Translations under genes and position numbers: made by a program
Part shown: positions 10,095 to 21,280 of the stretch, in pieces
How the letters are laid out: each line of letters starts with the position of its first letter
Position numbering within the stretch: the stretch's first letter is position 1
Notes under the pieces: generated by a model
Seen by the model: only the letters and a program-made list of their open reading frames with translations
The model's database searches: none
What the model was told of the DNA's origin: nothing
NCBI GenBank assembly: GCA_026874595.1
Contig: CM049315.1
Span: 71,591,416-71,655,415, forward strand
DNA: 64,000 nucleotides
Source: Sipunculus nudus
Lineage: Eukaryota; Annelida; Sipuncula; Golfingiida; Sipunculidae
Reading direction: 5' to 3'

Positions 10095-11807
10095 TTAGGG
10101 ATACAAGTTCAATTGGGGTGGTTTATCTGGAAACCTCATTCCATTATATACTGAGAGTTTTGGCGTCTTGTGGCATTTTAGAGCATCCAGACAAGTTGTG
10201 CACAACCACTGTTTATTGTCCACTGATTTTACAGGTGTAATATGTGTTGCTAGTAAAGTGGGATCTATTCTGTCTGGCCAGCTATCAGAATTCTTTACAG
10301 AGTGTCTGAACCATGTCTGATTACAACAGCAACATACATATATGGGACCTTCAGATATAGAACTATGAAATTTCAATATACACTCTGTTAAATCTGCACC
10401 CTGTGTTCTCTTCAAATGAACTTCTTTTTCATTCTTTCTGTAGGATTCATCAGTTCTTTTTTGTGCCCTGGTGGCTGTATTTCTCAGAGTCTCAGTTTTC
10501 TTGTGTAATGGGTCAGTTCTTTTCCTTTTTTTGGCAATTCTCTCTGATTCTCTGAGCAAATCATCTTCTGATCTTCTTCTTTTTTTAGAGGTTGATTCTC
10601 TGATACGTTCCATTAGTCTATTAGTTTCATTTTGTCTGGCAGTTTGCCTCTTTTGCTTGTCAGCTGTTCTTTCTTTTTGTCTGCAAGTTTCATTTTGTCT
10701 GGCAGTTTGCCTCTGTTGTTTGTCAGCTGTTCTTTCTTTTTGTCTGTAAGTTTCATTTTGTCTGGCAGTCTGCCTCTGTTGTTTGTCAGCTGTTCTTTCT
10801 TTTTGTCTGTAAGTTTCATTTTGTCTGGCAATTTGCTTCTGTTGTTTTTCAGCTGTTCTTTCTTTTTGTCTGTAAGTTTCATTTTGTCTGGCAGTTTGCC
10901 TCTGTTGTTTGTCAGCTGTTCTTTCTTTTTGTCTGCAAGTTTCAATTTGTCTTGCAGTTTGCTTCTGTTGTTTTTCAGCTATTCTTTCTTTTTGTCTAAA
11001 AGTTTCATTTTGTCTGGCAGTTTGCCTCTGTTGTTTGTCAGCTGTTCTTTCTTTTTGTTTGTACGTATCAGTTTGTCTGGCAATTTGCTTCTGTTGTTTT
11101 TCAGCTGTTCTTTCTTTTTGTCTAAAAGTTTCATTTTGTCTGGCAGTTTGCCTCTGTTGTTTGTCAGCTGTTCTTTCTTTTTGTCTGTAAGTTTCATTTT
11201 GTCTGGCAATTTGCTTCTGTTGTTTTTCAGCTGTTCTTTCTTTTTGTCTGTAAGTTTCATTTTGTCTGGCAGTTTGCCTCTGTTGTTTGTCAGCTGTTCT
11301 TTCTTTTTGTCTGCAAGTTTCAATTTGTCTTGCAGTTTGCTTCTGTTGTTTTTCAGCTATTCTTTCTTTTTGTCTGTAAGTTTCATTTTGTCTGGCAGTT
11401 TGCCTCTGTTGTATGTCAGCTGTTCTTTCTTTTTGTCTGTAAGTTTCATTTTGTCTTGATACCCGTTTTCTTTTTTGGTCTTTCAAACGTTCTTTGTTCC
11501 TGTGTGCTTGATTCATTCTTTTCTTTCGCATGTACTCTTTCAAATATTGTTTTTTTGTCATTTTTTGCTGCTGATCGTCAAAATATTGTTGCATCAATTG
11601 AACACCATGTTTAGAAAGGTTTCCATGAGAAGTTGGGCTTTCATTGAATTTATCCACAGTGTTAGTATTTGACTGGGTTCTATGCACTGCCTGGTCATCT
11701 GAATTAGTTGTCTGTTTAGTTTGTCGTTTATATCCAAGTTTAAATGCTTTCATGGTGACTTGAGTAATTTTGAAATATGTTACTTCAAACATAGTTGCTT
11801 TCATCAA
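10095..11807 (-). pseudogene. Helentron repeat-rich protein segment with DUF6570-like zinc region
   Basis: An open frame of 570 codons. Residues 118-390 are 13 tandem copies of a 21-residue unit, R-Q-N-E-T-Y-R-Q-K-E-R-T-A-D-K-Q-Q-R-Q-T-A, strongly charged and predicted to be a long helix or coiled coil. The C-terminal part has Y-V-C-C-C-C-N-Q-T-W, W-L-C-T-T-C and M-R-F-P-D-K-P-P-Q-L, the Cys-rich segment (DUF6570-like) normally placed just before the Rep domain. It ends at TAA 10095-10097, which interrupts the gene. The start overlaps the end of the protease frame by 4 bases. That overlap may be a frameshift in one polyprotein, since the early F-E-V-T-Y-F-K-I-T-Q-V looks like a continuation of the upstream domain. 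Confidence 0.8.
10638..11456 (-). repeat. 63-bp coding minisatellite, 13 copies
   Basis: Thirteen in-frame 63-bp copies, with a degenerate fourteenth following. Copies alternate between T-A-D-K-Q-Q-R and A-E-K-Q-Q-K forms, and copies 2-5 and 8-11 match as blocks. This gives a higher-order period of six copies (378 bp), a sign of recent block duplication. The opposite strand is also open over most of this stretch, which is a by-product. Confidence 0.9.
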
Positions 11808-12472
11808 ATATGCATAGTTTGATATATATATTGGAAGAATTCTGATTGAAGCTCAAATGTTAGAAGAACTGATGCCCCACAAGGTGTAGGATACCCAAGA
11901 TGATTTCTGCTATGTGGATCAAACACATAGTAACAATTTTGGTGATACAAAATTGCAATTGCATTTCCTCCTACTATTATCAGACCAAATTTCTTGCAAG
12001 TGACTTCTGACAAAGCATCTTGGTAAAACCTATAGGGTTCTTGCACATCAGAATGATTAAGAAAGCCACCTGTGATCAAGGTGGGTTTTATCTTGAAATT
12101 ATGATCAAGACATTGTATATACTCTGGTATTTCATCCCAAGACATATATCCTTTATTAGAGACATTTGACATCAATGTTCTGTACAAATGATCACCTTCA
12201 ATTAATATTGTATCCATGTCATTCCCTTGCCATTCAGCAAGATCATGTATCGTGGAATACAGAAGCGCAACAACTGTATTAGGAACACATTGTTTCCCGA
12301 TCGATTCTGATGGAAATTGAGGATCACCTTGGTGAAAAGAGCCTCTAACAATTTTACCACTAGATACAGCAGTGACCGCAAGAGCTGAAGCCATAGTTCG
12401 GACAGACCAGATAGAATGGTAAAGTGGCTGGATTGTGGACAGAATGGGGGGGGGGGGGGGTAAGTCGGACAA
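11804..12472 (-). CDS. C76/OTU-like cysteine protease domain of the Helentron
   Basis: An open frame of 222 codons. A Cys in G-K-Q-C-V-P-N (Cys62) and D-P-H (Asp185, His187) form a Cys/Asp-x-His triad as in the C76 group of papain-fold deubiquitinating or deneddylating proteases, which related Helentrons carry and which are often described as OTU-like. S-I-G-K-Q-C and H-S-R-N-H-L-G are the clearest blocks. The likely start is ATG at 12394 (residue 27): the upstream extension only translates a 15-base G tract (12446-12460) as polyproline. The role is unproven; removing ubiquitin-like tags in host cells or processing the transposase are the usual suggestions. The frame ends overlapping the next one, perhaps through a frameshift. 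Confidence 0.75.
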   Translation of the reverse strand: MSDLPPPPPILSTIQPLYHSIWSVRTMASALAVTAVSSGKIVRGSFHQGDPQFPSESIGKQCVPNTVVALLYSTIHDLAEWQGNDMDTILIEGDHLYRTLMSNVSNKGYMSWDEIPEYIQCLDHNFKIKPTLITGGFLNHSDVQEPYRFYQDALSEVTCKKFGLIIVGGNAIAILYHQNCYYVFDPHSRNHLGYPTPCGASVLLTFELQSEFFQYIYQTMHI

Positions 12473-12639
12473 CTGAAGAAAATCTGAGAGTAGTGACTAA
12501 GAAATAGTTTATTACAGTTTAATTAAACTTTAAAATGATAACAAAATCTTATGTATGAGAGAAAAAGGGAAGTTACAATAAGCGCAAGATGCAATAAAAA
12601 GTATCCACTTATTTGGGGATGATGAGACAAAGGTTGATG

Positions 12640-13085
12640 CAAGGAAGATATGGGAATATGGCAAAGATAACACTTGTATGGAGCTCTGAAGAAATATGTG
12701 CAATAAAGTTATGGGATTATGGTATAGAAGCCACTTACAGGGCGTTCAGATAACAGAAATAAATGAAGAGAAGATATAGCAATATGCAGAAGATGACGCT
12801 TCTCTTGAGTTGAGAAGATAAAGGTGCAAGGAAGAGCTCAGAATATGGTTATAGTGATTAGATGACTTGTATAAAAGCAGAAATGCTGATGCCACTTATA
12901 CTGCGTTAACAAGACAAGTGAAAGGAATATATCGGAATATGGTAAAGATGCTACTATATAGCGTTCAGAAAACAAGATAGAAGTGAGAGGATGATATGAG
13001 ATTATGACAGAAATGCCACTTATGTAACTTTCAGGACAAATATTAGTGAAAGGAAGATTTGGAAATATGGCAAAGATATCAGTTA
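12640..13085 (-). repeat. 61-65 bp tandem repeat on the 5' side of the Helentron
   Basis: The anchor GAATATGG(C)AAAGAT recurs at about 12654, 12715, 12780, 12841, 12935, 13000 and 13062. Most intervals are 61-65 bp; one is 94. Each unit also holds a GCCACTTAT and a GCGTTCAGA-like block. Minisatellites near one end are common in Helentrons and their non-autonomous relatives, but membership of this repeat in the element is inferred from position. Confidence 0.75.
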
Positions 13086-13137
13086 TATAGTTAGAGTTCA
13101 GATAAGAGAGGGAGATGAAGACAGAATGGCCCTTTTT

Positions 13138-13265
13138 TTATTTGTTCTCTTGTTTTTTATCTCTTTTGTTCTCTTTTTTGTTTCTCTTTGTTTCTCTCTT
13201 TTTGGTTTCTCTTTTTCTCTCTTTTTTTTGCTCTTTTTTTTTTGCTCTCTTTTTTGGTCTCTTTA
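13138..13265 (+). repeat. Pyrimidine-rich low-complexity tract
   Basis: About 130 bases, nearly all T and C with a few G, built of TTTGTTCTCTTTT-like strings. It lies just beyond the Helentron-side tandem repeat. It is a simple repeat; a minus-strand frame through it has only Lys/Glu/Arg and is not a gene. Confidence 0.8.
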
Positions 13266-13599
13266 TATGATCTTTTGCTTCAGTCCCCAAAGCTGAACTC
13301 ACTGCAACCACATCTGATAGGCAACTCAAAAATGAAAGATTATTACAACAATATATCTGATCTAGAAAGTTTAAAATCTTCTGGCGTCACACAGGACCTG
13401 AAAGTAAAAAAAAAATGTTTAGTGTACAATATAACATTAATTACTGTTAAATTGTATTTATCTTATAAGCCTGGACTTTCCTCTTCCTGAAAGCAACCTA
13501 TAACTAAAATACAGGTAGTCGACAAGCGACTGCGTGTATCCGCCAAAACCTGTGTTATGGGTTAACTGAGGCACGGACTGAGTGGTATATAGAAATAGA
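13266..13599. other. Non-coding spacer
   Basis: No gene or clear repeat seen. Confidence 0.5.
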
Positions 13600-14640
13600 G
13601 AAATGTGTATCACATTTCAGGTGGATACTGCAGACATATGATTTTCACCTAGCACAGATGCACGAATGGACCTTGCACAATAACTATTGCAAGTGGCGCC
13701 ACCATGCTCGGGGAATATGGTAAAACCATCCAAGATCTATGATCATGCCAAATTCCAGGGCAATATGTCAAACCAATCCTGAGATATCAGCATGGATGCC
13801 TGCAGCATAAATGGGGATGCAGGTTGCCCCACCTGTCATAAAAACAAGGAACCTATGAAAGATGTATGCACATTTTCAGCCCAATACATCAAACCACTGC
13901 TGAGATATATGTGATTTTCACGTAACACAGATGCATGATAGGAACTCGCACTAAAACTATTGCAAATGGCGCCACCATGCTTGGGTATGTGGTAAAACCA
14001 TCCAAGATCTATGATCATGCCAAATTTCAGGCTGATGAGTCAAACGAATCCTGAGATATCAACATGGATTTCTGCAGCGTAAACGGGGATGCAGGTTGCC
14101 CCACCTGTCATAAAAACAAGGAACCTATGAAAGATGTATGCACATTTTCAGCCCAATACATCAAACCACTGCTGAGAAACAAGGGATTTTCAATTAGCAT
14201 GGATGCACGAATAGACATTGTTCTAAAACAATTGCAGGTGGTGCCACCTGCTTAGGTATGTGGTAAAACCAACCAAGATCTATGATCATGTCAAATTTCA
14301 AGCTGATAGGTCAAACCAATCCTGAGATATCAGCATGGATGTCTGCAGCTTAAACAGGGAGGTAGGTGGTGCCACCTGTCATATAAACGAGTAACCAACA
14401 AAAGATGTATGCACATGCCGAATTTCAAGCCAATACATCAAAACACTGCTGAGATATAAGGGATTTTCACCAAGCACAGACGAACAAATGGATGCTACAC
14501 AAAAACTATTGCAGGTGGCGCCACCATGCTTGCTTATGTGGTTAAGCTCTCTAAGATCTATAATCATGCGAAATTTCAGGCTGATAAGTCAATCCACTCC
14601 TTAGATATGTGGGATGATCACTTGAAAGAGACGCATAAAT
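13600..14640 (+). repeat. Tandem repeat family A, about 273-bp units, four copies
   Basis: The anchor CAAGATCTATGATCATG (last copy slightly altered) recurs at 13731, 14003, 14274 and 14552, intervals 272, 271 and 278. Each unit carries the palindrome GGTGGCGCCACC or a one- or two-base variant, and CTGAGATATCAGCATGGAT. Units are diverged but alignable throughout. Short open frames cross it but differ between units, so it is not coding. Confidence 0.8.
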
Positions 14641-17600
14641 GGACGCCAGACAAAGAGGAAAGGTCAGAGGTCAACGCAAATTGGTTAGACCACAGTTCAC
14701 ATGTGAGCTGATAATGGGGTCAAGTTTCAGAAAAATTGGTCCAGTGGTCTTAGAGGAGTTCTTTGTAGACGAATGCGGCGGCGGCCGCAGTGGTGGCAGA
14801 ACCTGGTCAAAAACATAAGTGTCTGCAAAACTTCGTTTTGGTGGATACAATAAGAAGCAAAAATAAGTTATTAATAAGTTATCAAAACAAATTTTTATTT
14901 GCTTAATCAGGTGAGCTGAAAAATAGAAAAGATTTATTTGAGAACTGGTCAATAATTATTTTAAATTGAGAATAAAAGTACAGGATAACAGATATTCCAG
15001 CAAATTTGTGTATTAAGATTCCTGAAAAAAAGTTAGATGACACTCTTCTTTATTGAATGACCTTTAAAGAGAAAATATGCAAAAGAAGATGATGAATTTA
15101 TACAATTTTTTTTTCTTTTTAATTTTTAGTTGATCAGACTGACTATACCAACCGCAACAATACCTGCAGAAAATGTGACAATGATAAGCATATTATATTG
15201 TCCCATTATGTGCAAATCTGGAACAGCGGCCCTGCAAACAGAATCCAGAATATTAAATAACTAGAATGGCCTGCAATAACAGACATGTTGAAGATCAAGG
15301 TCAAGTTCACAATTTTTCAAACTCTTACAAGATTTTGACAAAGAGAACTAGTGTCTATAATCTGAAGAAAAAATCCGGTACTTTTTTTTGGGTTTGGTAC
15401 TAAGTTTTTGGGTCATAATAATGCTAGAATTAAGCAAACTCTGCCTTAGGACAAAGGTCACCAGTACTCAAACATTTTGATAAATAAGTTCAAACGTGAT
15501 GCACTGAATGTGAGGGAAAAATACCATTCATAAATTATTGTGTTCACAGGACAATATGTATAATTCAGCTTTTTTTACCTTGAAGATCCTGGTCAAGCTG
15601 ACTTTTTTCAAACTTTTCAAAGAATTTAAAAAGAAATTAGAGGAAACTTTTTGTAAAACATATGCCCCTGCAGAAAAAAAAAATCAAATTTGTCCAAAAT
15701 TGGTGGAAAACAGTTTGTTTCAATTTTAGGGGAAAATGTGCAGCCCATCAAACATCACATTCACAAGAAAAGTATGATTAAACTGTTTTCACCTTGAAAA
15801 TCCTGCAAAAAAGTCACCTGTCTTCAAACCCGTCAAAGAACATGATACAAAGAATCAGTGTAACAAATTTGAGACAACTGTCTAATATATCAAAAGTTAT
15901 TTTGGAGGGGGGGGGGGGGGGGTACATAATAAAAGCACTGCCACATCCATAATATGCTGTTGTGGATCTTCTGTTGACCTCATTCAATATGGATGAATTC
16001 TGATGAGAATGTAATTCAGGTGTAAAAATATATATATATATATGAGCTTCATGAAAACCATTAAGTTCCATTGCATCACCAAACTTTTTGGACCTCCCAC
16101 CTTATTAAATATGTGGATTTTGATGGAAACTTAGAGACGATATTATATTTATAACTATTTCTGCTGGGTTTACAAAATGAATCTTGTTACTGAGAAGTTA
16201 TTGTAGTGATACCACAAAGTAGCCTAGTCACATCTGACTTTATAAATATGTATAGTGTGTTTCTATTATTGAAATCTGATGAGGTAATCTATTTGTAAGT
16301 AGTAGTTGCAAGTTTTGTGAAACTAGATGAAAATGTTTATAGCTATATGCCCCAAAGGAACCAATGTCCTAAGGAAGATGTATACCAAATATGAGAGGCA
16401 TAACTGTAACCATGCATTCTCATCTTAAACGGCCCTAGCAAAAACTTTAACATAAACTTCAACATTTGTGACGGACAGACTGATGAAAAGAATATCACTT
16501 AATGCCCCCCAAAAAATAAGCAATCCTTTTCACATAAAAATCTGAAGGGGAAATTCTATATTAGAAGTGATCTGAGGGTACCTAAGCTTACTCAATAAGC
16601 AGAAAGCTGTGATTGTGAAACAAATTGGGGATAATTCCAACATCAGTCACCTTAACACTAAGTTGTATAAGACTACATCCACCTTGTTTAGAAAAGAAAA
16701 AAAAACGTGTTAAGACTCACCAAGGTGGCCATCAATTTTTTTTACATTATTAATTTGCGAATTCAGTTGCTGGTAATTATTTTCACGGAAAACAATACTA
16801 TAAGTATAATTACGCGTAAACTTGAGTGAAGCAATTATTCTTGTCACAACATAAACAGTGAAATGACAATATTTATAAACATCTCGTTGTTATTCCTTAC
16901 ACGGCCAAAGTACAAAAATTACTTCACCCAATAAAATAAACGGGTGCCCGTGACGTGGTTCTAGATTTATTAAAAAAAGTAGATCTAATAATTCCACGGG
17001 CCAGAAGCTTGGGTCATTTATAATCCTTTTATAGTTTTAAGTTTAACTGCCTTAACCGGCATTGACACGGTCTGTAGCTGATCACACGTTATTCATTTAT
17101 TTTTTGCGTAATGAATGGTCACCTAACGGTACATTTTCACTGTTTGCAAGTGCAAGTTCGTACCCGAAAAGCACTGCAATTATCAATTCGGAATGCCTGA
17201 AATCTCTTGCGATCCAAGCAATAATGGCCGTTCCTTAACTTCCGATTTCTTTGCGGAAGTGGTCTAAAATCCGGACGTCGCAGCCGAAAAACGAGACACA
17301 CGTCCAGACTACTGGTAAAACACGACACGGTTCACATTGAAACCTATAAATCCCACAAAACTTTTCATAAAAATTAAAAAAATAATAAATTGGTGAAATT
17401 ATGTCCAAATTTTATGAAATAACTCGTCAGGGTACGCTTGGTATTTGCCGGAGACCCACGGTAAATATGCATGTGTAAGGGAGACTAATTACTAAATCGA
17501 TGACTAAAACCACGATGGCAAAGATACAAAGTCGGCAAATTGTCACAATAAAACGACCAAGGAGAGGACAACCGTTACACTGTGTAGTCTCAAATATATC

Positions 17601-17964
17601 AGCCCTCATATAGACCCCCTTATGAATGTACACAAAATGCTAAAAACACTCACTACACCTTAATTCTTATCTGAAGAAACACATCATGACAGATAATGAT
17701 AAATATTGCACTGATATCCAGAGGAATCTGATTTTAAGGAAATATATGCTCCCCTGCAAAAAAAAAAAAAATAAATAAATAAAATAAAATAAAATAATGC
17801 AACAAGTCAGCTACAAAACTAAGCTTGTGTACCTGGTAGTAGCAAAACAAGAAAAACAAAAAATGATTTTATTATTTTTGCTGTTGTTTTGAATAAATAA
17901 TATGATCATATAATATGTTTCTTAAAAGGTCTAAAAAAATAAAGTGAAAAATGTCAAAATAACA
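14641..17964. other. Long gene-free stretch with degenerate interspersed repeats
   Basis: No gene recognised on either strand. A TTGAAGATC-AAGGTCAAG-like block followed by TTTTCAAAC-TTTCAAAGAA recurs, degenerate, at about 15288, 15580 and 15794. A G16 tract is at 15907-15922. The 16480 area has a GACGGACAGACTGATGAA-like end typical of short repeats here. 17040-17340 is less A/T-rich but shows no clear exon. Confidence 0.5.
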
Positions 17965-19890
17965 AAAAAATACAAGTGGTGCCACTAGTCTGCAGAAACT
18001 TATGAAACACTCCATGATCAATATCGGTGCAAAGAACCATGGGGGAAAATGCATCAGTTGTTTGGATACTTGAGCTTTTGTATCAAATTTTCCTTTATTC
18101 AGGGGGGTACTTCGGAGCCCCATAGCATGAAGGATATGGGTAACAGAGATCTTATTTCAGATTTCCAAAGAGACTTTCCAAAGGCCTCCCTGCATGTCAA
18201 GAAAGAAGATTCTAGGTCCAGTCATTATGATTTCTGCCCTGTTAATATATGACCAAATCTTTATTCTGGGGGGTACTTCAGAGCCCCATAGCTCACAGAA
18301 TATGGGTAACAGGGACCTTATTTCGGGTTTCCATGTAGACCTTTTATCGGCTTCCCTGGAGTTGAGGACAGAAGATTCTTGGTCCAGTCATTATGATTTG
18401 TGCCCTGTTTACAGATGACCAAATGTTTAAAGATCACAAAAGTAGAGTAAAAAAACGTAAAAAATAAAAAAAATATAGATGGCGCCACCAATCTCCAGAA
18501 ATTGATGAAACACTCCATGATCAATATCCATGCAAAGAATCATGGTGATTAATGCATTAGTTGTTCAGATACTTGAGCTTTTGTATTAAATTTTGCATTA
18601 TTCTGGGGGGTACTTCAGAACCCCATAGCTCGGAGAATATAGGTCCCAGTGACCTAATTTCAGGTTTACAAGGAGAATTTCCATAGACCTCCCAGGATGT
18701 CAAGTAAGAAGATTCCAGGTCTAGCGGTTACGATTTGTGCCCTGTTAACAGACAGGCGCCTGGATGGCCGGAAGGACGACAGACAAAAGGTGATCCCTAT
18801 AGCTCATATGACTTACAGTCAGCTGAGCTAAAAATTGAAAAAATACAGGTGGCGCCACCAGAATGCAGAAACTGATGAAACATTTCATGATCAATATCCA
18901 TGCAAAGAATCATGGTGATCAATATAATAATTGTTCAGATACTTGAGCTTTTGTATCAAATTTTCCATTATTCCGGGGGGTACTTCGGAGCCCCATAGCT
19001 CAGAGGTTATGGGTAACAGAGACCTAATTTCAAGTTTTTAAGGAGACTTTTCATGAGCCTCTCAGCATGTCAAGAGAGAAGATTCTAGGTCCAGTTGTTA
19101 CGATTTGTGCCATGTTAACAGATGACCACATCTTATGAGGTCTCAAAAATAGAGAAAAAAATTTGTAAAAATAAAAAAAATACAGGTGGCGCCACCAGAC
19201 TGCAGAAACTGATAAAACATTTCATGATCAATATCCATGCAAAGAATCATGGTGATCAATGCAATAGTTGTTCAGATACTGGAGCTTTTGAATCAAATTT
19301 TCCATTATTCTGGGGGGTATTTCGGAGCCCCATAGCTCAGAGGCTATGGGTAACAGAGACTTAATTTCAGGTTTCCAAAGAGACTTTTCATGGGCCTCCC
19401 GGAATTTCAAGAGAGAAGATTCTAGGTCCAGTCATTACAATTTGTGCCCTGTTAACAGATGACCACATCTCAAGAGGTCTCAAAAATAAAGAAAAAAATT
19501 CGTAAAAATCGAAAAAATATAGGTGGCGCCACCAGACTGCAGAAACTGATGAAACATTCCATGATCAATATCCATGCACAGAATCATAGTGATCAATGCA
19601 ATAGTTGTTCAGATACTTGAGCTTTTGTTTCAAATTTTCCATTTTTCTGGGGGGTACTTCGGAGCCCCATAGCTCAGAGGTTATGGGTAACAGAGACCTA
19701 ATTTCAGGTTTCCAAGGAGATTTTTCATGGTACTCCCTGGATGTCAAGTTAGAAGATTCCAGGTCCAGTGGTTACGATTTGTGCCTGGTTAACGGACAGA
19801 CGGACAGACGGACAGACAGACAGACAGACGGACGACGGACAAAGAGTGATCGCTATAGCTCAGATGACTTTCAGTCAGCTGAGCTAAAAA
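17965..19890 (+). repeat. Tandem repeat family B, about 337-bp units
   Basis: Units begin with (C)AGGTGGCGCCACC at about 17977, 18478, 18848, 19185 and 19522. The last two intervals are exactly 337; a partial unit lacking its first half sits at about 18250-18420. Conserved blocks are CATGATCAATATCCATGCA, CTGGGGGGTACTTCGGAGC and CAGGTCCAGT-like strings. Two units end in a GACGGACAGA tract and CAGTCAGCTGAGCTAAAAA (about 18760-18838 and 19795-19890), which looks like the end of the original interspersed element. Confidence 0.85.
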
Positions 19891-20832
19891 CCGGAGACAT
19901 TCATAGTTATACACAAAATCGTTCAACTGGTTCGTTAGCATATATTATTATATTCAAAGATGATGATATATCCATCGATTATGTCCATCGATAATAATAA
20001 TAATATATATATATATCATGTAAATTATTAGAAAAATTCATATAGACTTCTCTGTTTTTAATGAATTAAAGTTCAGGACTGAATACTTTCAATGAATTTG
20101 AATTTAAAACCAATGCATACCTAAAATGTCCCATCCATGTACCAGGTCTTGGCCCTTGCAAGGAGATCCTACTGCGCTCTGGTTGCGAACATCAGGAGTC
20201 TAGCAACAACTTTGCTGTCTTTCTTAACTTTGATGTCCGATATGCAGTTTGATATTCACTCGTTAGGAGTTATGATAGTTATGATCAATACCGAGACAAA
20301 CGGATCAATACCGAGGTAAATTTAACGGTGACAATTTCTCATTTTATATCAGTTATTTCTTGATTCATTTATATAAATACTACAGCATATTATAAAAAAA
20401 AATATGAACACCGATTATATTTGGCTCCTACAACGTTTATTGCATCCATTTATTTGGCGTGACCACCACAGGATAATGGTTCAGCACCTTTTATTTAACC
20501 ATCTATAAATTTTTTATAAGTCATATACAAAGACAATGTTATGATATCAGGGCTACACGAAGATATGTTTCACAAGAAAGGACGGTCCGTGCCGAGGCCT
20601 GGTCCCAATATTTTTTTTGGGGTATGTTAATGCGGCCTTGAGGAAACAGTTGAAATGAACGAACACATAAGCTTACGAAAACTAATAATTTAAGAGGAGA
20701 CATAACAGCTGGCCATGCATTTTCTATTGTGTGTAAAATACAAATAATTTGTGGAATATGATAAAAAATCATATGGATTATTATACAGATATTGTTTCAG
20801 AAATAAGCATGGTTTTAATTTTTTTATATTCA

Positions 20833-20835
<3 letters not shown>
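19891..20835. other. Gene-free A/T-rich sequence
   Basis: Short frames only (for example 20137-20319 plus); none matches a family I know and none has convincing splice borders. Confidence 0.5.

Positions 20836-20883
<48 letters not shown>
20836..20883. repeat. (TA)n microsatellite
   Basis: About 24 uninterrupted TA units. Similar shorter tracts lie at 3793-3813 and 25020-25057. Confidence 0.95.
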
Positions 20884-20886
<3 letters not shown>

Positions 20887-21017
20887 ATGTGCTATATTTT
20901 TTTTATGGAAAATTTAACTTTAATTGCTTCGTGGCGTTCAACTAGGGCCTACATGCAAGCCACCACGACTAAGGAATTTCTCCAATTCGAGTGGCTCATC
21001 AAGTGAGGGGATAACAA

Positions 21018-21280
21018 TCCAGAAGAGATAACTACGGGAAGGTTGTTTTCTGAGAGGTTTCGCGAGGCCATTATCGGACCCGATGCCCTGGGCCGAGTGT
21101 CTCTGGGGGCGGCGACCGGACGGGGCCGAGTGTCGCTGGGTCCTGCTGACCAGGGGCCGAGTGTCTCTGGGGCCGAGCGTCTCAGGGGCCGAGTGTCTCT
21201 GGGGCCGAGAGTCGCTGGGGCCGAGTGTCTCTGGGACGAGTGTCTCTGGGGCCGAGAGTTCCTGTATTCCCCGCAAACAT
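21018..21280 (+). repeat. GC-rich 16-bp minisatellite, right copy of an inverted pair
   Basis: Units of GGGGCCGAGTGTCTCT and variants (GGGGCCGAGCGTCTCA, GGGGCCGAGAGTCGCT, one 15-bp form) preceded by CTACGGGAAGGTTGTTTTCTG. The order of variants matches 976-1258 read on the minus strand. It lies about 250 bp upstream of the Merlin transposase and may belong to that element or to its host sequence. The A/T-rich surroundings make its GC content stand out. Confidence 0.85.

Larger units (their letters stand above)
5200..13130 (-). mobile_element. Helentron (Helitron2-type rolling-circle transposon), decayed
   Basis: On the minus strand, in order: C76/OTU-like protease (12394-11804), Lys/Arg/Gln-rich repeat and zinc segment (11807-10095), HUH/Y2 Rep (10061-8064), Pif1-like helicase and endonuclease (7713-5200), all apparently pieces of one long transposase gene. 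A C-terminal endonuclease and a cysteine protease are marks of the Helentron branch. The 5' side carries a 61-65 bp tandem repeat at 12640-13085, as related non-autonomous elements often do. The inactivating lesions are few: a TAA at 10095-10097 and frameshifts near 8110, 7870 and 7750. The overlap at 11804-11807 may be a further lesion. The end at 13130 is a guess from the repeat edge, and termini were not seen. Confidence 0.85.

Noticed and set aside
10632-11459. 275-codon plus-strand frame rich in Ser/Leu/Phe
   Set aside because: It is the complement of the 63-bp coding repeat; periodic sequence keeps several frames open. Domain content supports the minus strand.
13138-13329. Lys/Glu/Arg-rich 63-codon minus-strand protein
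   Set aside because: Translation of the pyrimidine-rich low-complexity tract.
17137-17328. Promoter or CpG island of a host gene
   Set aside because: Base composition is mildly different, but no start signal, exon or CpG enrichment is convincing by eye.
20749-21006. Frame with a long Ile/Tyr alternation resembling a membrane segment
   Set aside because: It is a translated (TA)n microsatellite.
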